A stretch of DNA of 9,570 nt, taken from contig JAUVPA010000048.1 of assembly GCA_030598905.1 (NCBI GenBank), forward strand, positions 1 to 9,570, in the 5' to 3' direction. Both the position numbers and the translations under genes were made by a program. How positions within the stretch are numbered: the stretch's first letter is position 1; every line of letters begins with the position of its first letter. Origin of the DNA: Acidimicrobiia bacterium. GTDB taxonomy: Bacteria > Actinomycetota > Acidimicrobiia > Spongiisociales > UBA5794. The notes below the pieces were generated by a model, which ran no database searches, was not told the origin of the DNA, and worked only from the letters and a program-made list of their open reading frames with translations. Of this stretch, positions 1 to 5,464 are shown one piece after another.

Positions 1-2
1 AT

Positions 3-1163
3 GCCATCCGATGGTTCGATGCTGCAATCGATCGGCTCGAAGGTCTCGAAGATCCTCCTCGATCGACCTACGGGGCCGTTGCGCACGCCCGCCGCGGCGA
101 ATCCCTCGAGTTGAGCGGGCTCCACGACGAGGCGAGAGATGCGCTTCTGCAAGCCGTCGATCTGATCAAGGATGACCCACTCGAAGAGGCCGCGATCTGG
201 ACCCTCGTCGGCAGGTCGAGGCGTCTCGCCTCCGACCACCGCGCAGCGAGAGACGCCTACGACGAGGCCGAGACGGTGCTCGATCGATCCGCCGAGCGCG
301 ATTCGACCGCGTACCACCGAGCGTGGCTCGAGGTCTGTGCAGAGCGCGCCTGGAGTTACTACTTCGGAGGGGGAGCAGACCAGATCGTCCAGCTCAACGA
401 ACGACGATCCCCGATCGCCGAGCAGTACGGCACTGAGGCTCAGCGATCCGACCTGATCACGGGCCGCCTCCAGGTGGAGTTCCGGACCAGGGCATACCTG
501 TTCGATGAGAGTGTCGTCGCGGTTGCCCGGCAGGCGAATGACCTGGCGCTCGCTTCGGGTGACCTGGGAAGGGTCGCGTCCACGAACTTCGCACTGGCTT
601 TCACGTTGTTGTGGGCTGATCGGGTCGAAGAAGCCACGGCCGAGTTCGCTGCCCACGCTGGCCTGACCAGCCGGATCGGGGACAAGGTGCTGCTCATGCG
701 CGATCTCGGGTACCGGACCGTGGCCCTGCGGAGATTGAGAAGAGTCGAAGAGGTGGTCACCATCGGGAGTGCTGCGCTGAATCTCGCCCGCGAACTCGGG
801 GACGGTTACTACACAGGCAAAGCACTGGCCAACCTGGCGTGGGTCGAGTGGGCCAGGGGAAACCCGTCGGAGGCCCGCTCGCTCGCGGCGGACGCCATCG
901 AGTCCTGGGGCGACGCCGACGGATTCATGGGAACGGAATTCTCGTGGCTCGTCGTGTGGCCGCTCGTCGCCTTGGACATGGGTGAAGGCAGCGTGAAGCA
1001 CGCTCGAACAACTCTTCGCTACCTCACCGCACCGCACGAGCGACGAATGCGTGAACCACTGGGCGCCGCCGTTTCAAGGATTGTCGCCGCAGATCAGAGA
1101 GTGGACGTGTCCACTCAGCTCGCTGAAGCGGGGGACGAGGCCAGGGCGCTTCAGCTGCTCTGA
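3..1163 (+). CDS. TPR-repeat protein, C-terminal part (5' end outside window)
   Basis: The reading frame is open from the left edge (base 3) to TGA at 1161-1163, so this is the 3' part of a longer gene; a TTG at 111 lies within continuous coding sequence and is probably not the start. The 386 visible residues are almost wholly amphipathic helices with TPR-like periodicity: Leu/Ala at helix contacts, repeated small-residue positions (for example GDLGRVASTNFALAF and YYTGKALANLAWVEWARG) and acidic/Arg-rich surfaces. No catalytic motif, signal peptide or membrane segment is visible. In actinobacteria, tails like this commonly follow an AAA/NACHT-type ATPase, adenylate cyclase or transcription-activator head and act as a scaffold for protein contacts; the head is not in the window, so the activity is unknown. 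Its 3' end overlaps the opposing propeller gene by 13 bp, so no separate terminator fits between them. Confidence 0.8.
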   Translation, partial: AIRWFDAAIDRLEGLEDPPRSTYGAVAHARRGESLELSGLHDEARDALLQAVDLIKDDPLEEAAIWTLVGRSRRLASDHRAARDAYDEAETVLDRSAERDSTAYHRAWLEVCAERAWSYYFGGGADQIVQLNERRSPIAEQYGTEAQRSDLITGRLQVEFRTRAYLFDESVVAVARQANDLALASGDLGRVASTNFALAFTLLWADRVEEATAEFAAHAGLTSRIGDKVLLMRDLGYRTVALRRLRRVEEVVTIGSAALNLARELGDGYYTGKALANLAWVEWARGNPSEARSLAADAIESWGDADGFMGTEFSWLVVWPLVALDMGEGSVKHARTTLRYLTAPHERRMREPLGAAVSRIVAADQRVDVSTQLAEAGDEARALQLL

Positions 1164-2224
1164 TCGCGAGCGACGGTATGGATGGGCGGATGTGAGCCCT
1201 CGCTGATGGCGACGTAGGAGCCATCGGCGGCGAACGCGATCGACTCGCCTTGTATCTCGTCGGGAGATGGAGCCGAGCATGGCCGGTCCTCGAGAGTCTG
1301 GGCAATCGAGCTTCCGTTCTCCCGGTGCCACATCCAGACCGACGATTCCCCACGGAATGCAATCACAGAGCCGTCCCACGTGATATCTGCAGCCGTGACG
1401 CTTGCGCCGAGCGGCAGCGCCACCACGAGCTGGAGGTCTTGACGACTGCTCGCGGCGGCCGCCGCGTCGGCTCTGTATACCCGGGCAACCTCGGGATTGC
1501 GGGTGACGATGTACAGGCTCCTGTCGACGGGATCGACGAACAACGCCTCGGCGTTGGGACTCTCTTGGTCGGGGTAGACGAGGTCGAGTACGTCGGCCTC
1601 CACCGCCTGATCGTCGGGCAGCGGCTCGTCGATCCGGTACACGGTGATCCTTCCGCCTCGAATCCCGAGGTTGTCGCCGATGTCTCCGAGATACAGCTGA
1701 GTGGGCCGGCCGGGTTCTCCCGGCGCGGCGGCCATGTCTTCCCAGTCGAATGCAAACGCATTGCGGATCGAGACCGACCCCAAGTCTTCGCCTCCGGGTC
1801 CGATCGCGTAGAGAACAGGGCCGTCGCCCGAGTCGTTGTGGGCCCAGACGACGTCGGGGGCCTCTCTCCCAACGGCAGTACCCGAGATCTCGACGAGGTC
1901 GGCCGCCGCCACCGTGCCGGTTTCGACGACATGGAGATAAGGATCACAGACGCTGGTCCCCGGGGCCAGTGTCGTCGGCGGAGGCATCGTGGCTGTGGGG
2001 GTGACGGGGGCGGTGGAAGTTGTGGTTGCGGGGTCAGTCGTGGTGGGATCTGTCGTGGTGGAGGTTGTGGTCGCCGACTCGGGTGTTGCCGTTGTTGATG
2101 TCTCTTCGGCGGTAGCGGGGCTTGACGTTGGCGCGGCCCGAGTATCGGCCCGCGCGATGAAGAATCCAAGGGCGACGACAGCCGACCCCAAGAGCACGAA
2201 CGCGATCACGGCTGAGCGACTCAT
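1151..2224 (-). CDS. Membrane-anchored beta-propeller-like extracellular protein with Thr/Pro-rich stalk
   Basis: 357 aa. Residues 5-24 form an uncleaved signal anchor or signal peptide with no lipobox cysteine. Residues 27-90 are a low-complexity Thr/Ser/Pro/Ala linker, like a wall-spanning or glycosylated stalk. Residues 93-357 form a beta-rich globular domain with motifs such as WAHNDSGDGP, FDWEDMA, LYLGDIGDN, ITVYRIDEP, NAEALFVDP and LYIVTRN, a pattern seen in six-bladed-propeller/NHL-like and esterase-like secreted proteins. Cys93 and Cys316 bracket the domain and could form a disulfide closing it. No enzymatic active site can be assigned with confidence. The ATG at 2224 is preceded by GAGG only two bases away, a rather tight ribosome site. 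The gene begins 22 bp after the M20 peptidase stop and is probably co-transcribed with it. Its function is unknown; the location outside the membrane is inferred. Confidence 0.8.
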   Translation of the reverse strand: MSRSAVIAFVLLGSAVVALGFFIARADTRAAPTSSPATAEETSTTATPESATTTSTTTDPTTTDPATTTSTAPVTPTATMPPPTTLAPGTSVCDPYLHVVETGTVAAADLVEISGTAVGREAPDVVWAHNDSGDGPVLYAIGPGGEDLGSVSIRNAFAFDWEDMAAAPGEPGRPTQLYLGDIGDNLGIRGGRITVYRIDEPLPDDQAVEADVLDLVYPDQESPNAEALFVDPVDRSLYIVTRNPEVARVYRADAAAAASSRQDLQLVVALPLGASVTAADITWDGSVIAFRGESSVWMWHRENGSSIAQTLEDRPCSAPSPDEIQGESIAFAADGSYVAISEGSHPPIHTVARDQSS

Positions 2225-2246
2225 TACCTCGATCAGGCTATGGCGT

Positions 2247-3590
2247 TTACCGACGTGGCGAGCTGCCGAGAATCTGTAGAGCGATCACCTGACCCAGGAT
2301 GCCGGACTTGAAATCGGCGATGCTGACACTCTCGTTTGGGCCGTGCGCTTTGCATCCGGGATCGGCCACGCCCGTGAGGAGGATCGCAGCGTCGGGGTAC
2401 CGATCCTGGAACGCGGCGACGAAGGGGATCGATCCTCCTTGGCCGACCTCAACCGTTGGTACTCCGTAGGCGTGCTCCAGACCCTCGCGGAAGGCGTCGT
2501 ACGCCGGACCGACCGCCTCGAGCTCAAAGGGGTCGCCCAATGCCCCTTGTGTCACCGTCACCTCGGCTCCCCACGCCGGTGCAGTCTCGAGATGGGTCAC
2601 GAGAGCGTTCGCGGCTCGAGCGGGATCGTCACCCGGGGCGAGCCGAAGACTGACCTTTGCCACGGCGACGGGAACGAGTTGAGTGATTGCTTCGGCCACA
2701 GGCGGTGCATCGATGGCGAGGACGGCGATCGCGGGTTTGTTCCACAAGCGTCCGGCTATCGATCCGGAGCCCGTGAGTTCGACGGAGTCCAGCACGCCGC
2801 ACTCGCTCCGGAACTGCTCCTCGGTCTGTTCGAGTGCCGACTCACCCCAGTGCAACCCGGGGACGGCAACGTTGCCGTCTTCGTCGTGGAGTGTTGCCAG
2901 GATTCGTGCCAGCACGGTCAACGCATCAGGTGCGACGCCGCCGAAGCCGCCCGAATGCACGGCGCCTTCCAAGGTGCGTACTTCGATTGTGCAGTCGGTG
3001 AGCCCTCGCAGCGATGTTGTGAGAGAGGGGGTGCCGAGTTCGACGTTTGCTGAATCTGCGATGACGATGACGTCGGCGGCCAGTTCACTGCTGTAGGCGT
3101 CGAGGAATTCGGGAAGGTGGTCGGACCCGATCTCTTCCTCGCCCTCGAGGAACACCTTGATCGAGACGGGTGGTTTCCCCCCGAAGGCGCGGATCGTCGC
3201 GGCGTGCTGGGCCACACCCGCCTTGTCGTCGCTCGAGCCTCGGCCGTAGAGGCGGCCGTCCTTCTCGACGAGCTCGAAGGGTGGTGTGTCCCACTCGTCG
3301 CTGGGTCCCGGCGGTTGAACATCGTGGTGGGCATAGAGCAGCACCGTCGGGGCCCCTTGTGGGCCGGGGGCCTCAGCGAGGACGGCTGGATGGACTCCGT
3401 CGAGCTCGAGGAGGCGGACATCTAGGGCCCCTGCAGCCGCGAGCAGGCCTACTGCAGCGTCGGCCGACGAGCGGACCTGAGCGGGATCGAACTCGGCGGC
3501 GGAAACGGACGGAATGCCGACGAGCTCTTCGAGAGTGCGAATGGTGGTGGCGAAGTCGGCGTCGACGGCCGCTTCGAGGTGTTCGAACAT
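2247..3590 (-). CDS. M20-family metallopeptidase (dipeptidase-like, di-zinc)
   Basis: About 447 aa, the usual length for M20 peptidases of the CNDP/dipeptidase type, with no signal peptide, so it acts in the cytoplasm on small peptides or acylated amino acids. The family signature is complete (numbered from the ATG at 3590): AHHDVQP with metal ligand His88 and Asp90; GRGSSDDKAG with bridging Asp121; EGEEEIGS with catalytic Glu151 and metal ligand Glu152; IADSAN with Asp179; VHSGGFGG with His212 in the dimerisation lid; and HGPNES with metal ligand His416. The exact substrate cannot be read from sequence. The start is uncertain: a GTG at 3620 adds ten residues, but family members usually begin shortly before the AAVDADF-like helix, which favours the ATG at 3590; neither has a good Shine-Dalgarno. 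It is the first gene of a likely two-gene unit with the propeller protein. Confidence 0.93.
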   Translation of the reverse strand: MFEHLEAAVDADFATTIRTLEELVGIPSVSAAEFDPAQVRSSADAAVGLLAAAGALDVRLLELDGVHPAVLAEAPGPQGAPTVLLYAHHDVQPPGPSDEWDTPPFELVEKDGRLYGRGSSDDKAGVAQHAATIRAFGGKPPVSIKVFLEGEEEIGSDHLPEFLDAYSSELAADVIVIADSANVELGTPSLTTSLRGLTDCTIEVRTLEGAVHSGGFGGVAPDALTVLARILATLHDEDGNVAVPGLHWGESALEQTEEQFRSECGVLDSVELTGSGSIAGRLWNKPAIAVLAIDAPPVAEAITQLVPVAVAKVSLRLAPGDDPARAANALVTHLETAPAWGAEVTVTQGALGDPFELEAVGPAYDAFREGLEHAYGVPTVEVGQGGSIPFVAAFQDRYPDAAILLTGVADPGCKAHGPNESVSIADFKSGILGQVIALQILGSSPRR

Positions 3591-3736
3591 GGGTTCGAGG
3601 TTAGGAGTGTGCAACGGCACTACTCAGCGGGCTCGAAGAGAAGCCGGGCTGGCGGAAATGCCGGGCATCACCATCGTCCCCGGTTAGCGTCGGCTACGGC
3701 CTTGCATGGACGGGCGGCCCCATCAGGGAGAAGAAC

Positions 3737-3937
3737 ATGGCTTCGGACCTGGATCGAATCGTTGCACGCGTCGAGTCGATGCCGCGGGCGACCGCCGACC
3801 TCGAGCCGGCGGAACCGCGTCTTGTCATGGAGCCGGGCATGTCGCGTTATCAGCGCAAGTCGGCACACTTGCGAGATCGGGTCATCTTGCTCGAACTCAT
3901 CGACGACGACGTGACGGTCGACCTCACGGGCGATTGA
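3737..3937 (+). CDS. Small hypothetical protein, 66 aa
   Basis: The ATG at 3737 follows GGGAGAAG with about four bases between, a good actinobacterial ribosome site and the main reason to accept this short frame; it ends in TGA at 3935-3937. The product is polar and probably soluble: an N-terminal amphipathic helix (MASDLDRIVARVESM), a Pro/Glu-rich middle, a basic patch (SRYQRKSAHLRDR) and an acidic beta-like tail (ILLELIDDDVTVDL). There are no cysteines, membrane segments or recognised motifs. It sits divergently from the M20 peptidase and 42 bp before the 2TM protein gene. I do not recognise the family. A longer opposing frame covers this stretch, but it lacks recognisable domains and reads like an antisense shadow. 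Confidence 0.6.
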   Translation: MASDLDRIVARVESMPRATADLEPAEPRLVMEPGMSRYQRKSAHLRDRVILLELIDDDVTVDLTGD

Positions 3938-3966
3938 CCTCGAGGTCGTCTTCGCCCCGCTGGTCG

Positions 3967-3972
3967 TAGACT
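3967..3972 (+). promoter_or_regulatory. Candidate -10 box for a leaderless transcript
   Basis: TAGACT fits the actinobacterial TANNNT -10 consensus and ends seven bases before the GTG start of the 2TM gene, the spacing expected when transcription begins at the first base of the start codon. No Shine-Dalgarno is present. A TTGACC lies at 3934-3939, but its 27-bp spacer is too long for it to be the partner -35, so the call rests on the -10 alone. Confidence 0.35.
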
Positions 3973-3979
3973 TTCTCGT

Positions 3980-4423
3980 GTGGATGCCAGAGCCGACGCC
4001 ACTCACCGCTACACAGCCGACGAGGCCGGAGAGCTGATCCAGCTCGCTACCAAGCTCGACGACCTCGTCGAACGCGACGATCTCTCTTACGAGCAAGTCG
4101 TCAAGGTCGCCGAGGAGCTCGGCATCACGCGTCGGGCCGTATCCCGCGCGGTGAAGGCCCGCGAGCATCAAGATCGCATCGATACCAAGGTGGCTCAGCG
4201 CACGGTGCGTCGCAAGCTCCGTTTCATCCGCCATACGGCGGCGTACGTTCTCGGGGTCGGCGCCCTCGTCCTCATCGACACCCTTGGTGGCGGAGGATGG
4301 TGGTTCTTCTACGCTGCCGCAGTTTGGGGAGTTGTCCTCGCCCTACACGCTCTCCGGTTCGTCACCGGCAGGCGTGGCCCCCTAGAGCGCTATTTGACCG
4401 ATCGGGAACTCAAATCGCCGTAG
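3980..4423 (+). CDS. HTH-like N-terminus plus 2TM-domain membrane protein
   Basis: 147 aa starting at GTG 3980. Residues 10-66 are helical and contain a helix-turn-helix-like stretch (YEQVVKVAEELGITRRAVS). Such N-termini often precede 2TM or SHOCT-type domains in actinobacteria and may bind protein rather than DNA. Residues 68-84 are strongly basic (RTVRRKLRFIRH). Two membrane helices follow, about 86-102 and 106-128, separated by a Gly-rich turn (TLGGGG) and ending in GRRGPLERYL, the pattern of the 2TM domain family. The role is unknown; a membrane-tethered regulator or adaptor is possible. There is no Shine-Dalgarno before the GTG, but a TANNNT hexamer (TAGACT) lies seven bases upstream, fitting leaderless translation. 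The 3' end overlaps the kinase-like gene on the other strand by 34 bp. Confidence 0.78.
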   Translation: MDARADATHRYTADEAGELIQLATKLDDLVERDDLSYEQVVKVAEELGITRRAVSRAVKAREHQDRIDTKVAQRTVRRKLRFIRHTAAYVLGVGALVLIDTLGGGGWWFFYAAAVWGVVLALHALRFVTGRRGPLERYLTDRELKSP

Positions 4424-5328
4424 CTCGGTGATGGCGAGGCATCCAGGGGAAGCGTCAGGCTGAGTATCGGCGGCTCTTCCTCGGCTTTCGCCAGGTCGGC
4501 GGCCTCCAAAGTCAGCACCAGAGTGGACCACCCGAGAGCTTGCACAAAGGCGACATCGCTGCCCATCTTCTTGAGAATGCCCCGCGCTACCGACAGAGCT
4601 TGAGCGGTATCGTCGGCGCCGAAGGCAACTCTGGGGTCCTCGTCGAGGCCCTCGAGAGCCTCGGGCGTGGGACCATTTCCGTCCGTCGCGATCGTCAAGC
4701 TCACCGAGTCGTTGAGTCGCTGAACGCGAACCAGGACCCGGTCGTCGGTGTCCAGGTTCATTGCGGAGAACGTAAGGCGCAGCGCACATTCCAGATGGCG
4801 ACGCGATCCTCGAGCGAGGATCTGGGTTGTTTCGAGCTTCGCGGTGATCCCCAGCTGTGTCACCACGCGGTCGATCGCTCGCGAGACGTGCACCGTTCCA
4901 TCAGGTGCGGGCATGTCCTGGGCGTTGGCCTCGACGGCTACGCCCACGTCGCCGGCGCGAGTCGATACGTCATCGAGGAGAGAGAGCAAGGCAGCCGTCT
5001 CTTCGTCGAGCATGCTGATCTTGGCGGTGAGCTCCCGAGCTTGTTTTGTAGTGCGACGGATGACGGCCGTGTGGGCTGCGACGTGGCGTGCAAGGCCGGT
5101 CTCGTTCTTGTTGTAGCGCTCTGCGACGCTGAGAGCGTCCCGGTACTTCTCAACGGCCGACATGGCGAGCGCAGACGTGAGGATGACCAGCAGAGTCGCC
5201 ATGATCGATATTCCGAGAAGGATTCCGCGGTCGAGAAGGGCGATGACGAGGGTGAGGCCGATCACGGCTCCGGTGCTGACGGCCGTCAGGGCCCATGCCC
5301 ACGTCGCTGCTCTGAAACGTTCGCGCAT
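4390..5328 (-). CDS. Two-TM protein with degenerate histidine-kinase-like ATPase fold
   Basis: 312 aa. Membrane helices at about 8-32 and 35-58 with almost no extracellular loop, then a helical or coiled-coil stretch (about 59-125) in the place of a dimerisation/phosphoacceptor domain, then a region (about 175-278) laid out like a HATPase_c domain: a helix at 177-191 where the N-box would be, TDGNGPT (215-221) where DxGxG is expected, and a final helix-turn-strand (AQALSVARGILKKMG then GWSTLVLTLEA) resembling the end of sensor kinases. The usual phosphoacceptor H-E-x-x-x-P motif is absent, the N-box lacks its usual asparagines and the G2 glycines are missing, so it may be a pseudokinase or intramembrane sensor. 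The ATG at 5328 is preceded by GAGAGGGG four bases upstream, much better than the other in-frame starts. It lies downstream of the signal peptidase gene on the same strand. Confidence 0.75.
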   Translation of the reverse strand: MRERFRAATWAWALTAVSTGAVIGLTLVIALLDRGILLGISIMATLLVILTSALAMSAVEKYRDALSVAERYNKNETGLARHVAAHTAVIRRTTKQARELTAKISMLDEETAALLSLLDDVSTRAGDVGVAVEANAQDMPAPDGTVHVSRAIDRVVTQLGITAKLETTQILARGSRRHLECALRLTFSAMNLDTDDRVLVRVQRLNDSVSLTIATDGNGPTPEALEGLDEDPRVAFGADDTAQALSVARGILKKMGSDVAFVQALGWSTLVLTLEAADLAKAEEEPPILSLTLPLDASPSPSYGDLSSRSVK

Positions 5329-5334
5329 TCGTCC

Positions 5335-5420
5335 CCTCTCAACAGAGAGGATCGGCATCTCTACGTCCGTTGCTGGAGAAGGGTTTCGGCCGGTTCCAGG
5401 CGGACTAGTGCCCGTCACCC
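5335..5420 (-). promoter_or_regulatory. Structured 5' leader of the kinase-like gene (candidate cis-regulatory RNA)
   Basis: In the 136 bp between the signal peptidase stop and the kinase-like start, two structures can be drawn on the minus strand. One is a long interrupted hairpin over 5349-5420: pairs 5354-5357 with 5409-5412, CTA/TAG (5361-5363 with 5406-5408), GTCCG/CGGAC (5365-5369 with 5401-5405) and CTGGA/TCCAG (5373-5377 with 5395-5399), around a 17-base loop. The second is a 6-bp hairpin CCTCTC-AACA-GAGAGG at 5335-5350 that, in RNA, buries the Shine-Dalgarno of the kinase-like gene. The two share bases 5349-5350. It matches no riboswitch class that I could recognise by eye (cobalamin, TPP, glycine and c-di-GMP classes were considered). 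Confidence 0.4.
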
Positions 5421-5429
5421 AACTTATTC

Positions 5430-5441
5430 GGCGTCGACGCC
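5430..5441 (-). other. 12-bp perfect palindrome after the signal peptidase gene
   Basis: GGCGTCGACGCC is self-complementary and begins 24 bases past the signal peptidase stop. It can fold as a GGCG/CGCC stem with a TCGA loop. The following bases on the minus strand are not a U-run, so it is a weak terminator candidate at best; it could also be a protein-binding dyad. Confidence 0.25.
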
Positions 5442-5464
5442 ACGGACGGTGAGTGATGGGGGCA

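Noticed and set aside
1250..2098. 282-aa plus-strand open frame opposite the propeller gene
   Set aside because: Its Arg/Gly-rich composition without domains is typical of an antisense shadow; the minus-strand frame has a signal anchor and clear beta-rich motifs.
3668..4234. 188-aa open frame on the minus strand
   Set aside because: It lies opposite the 66-aa and 2TM genes, lacks recognisable domains, and looks like an antisense shadow of GC-rich coding sequence.
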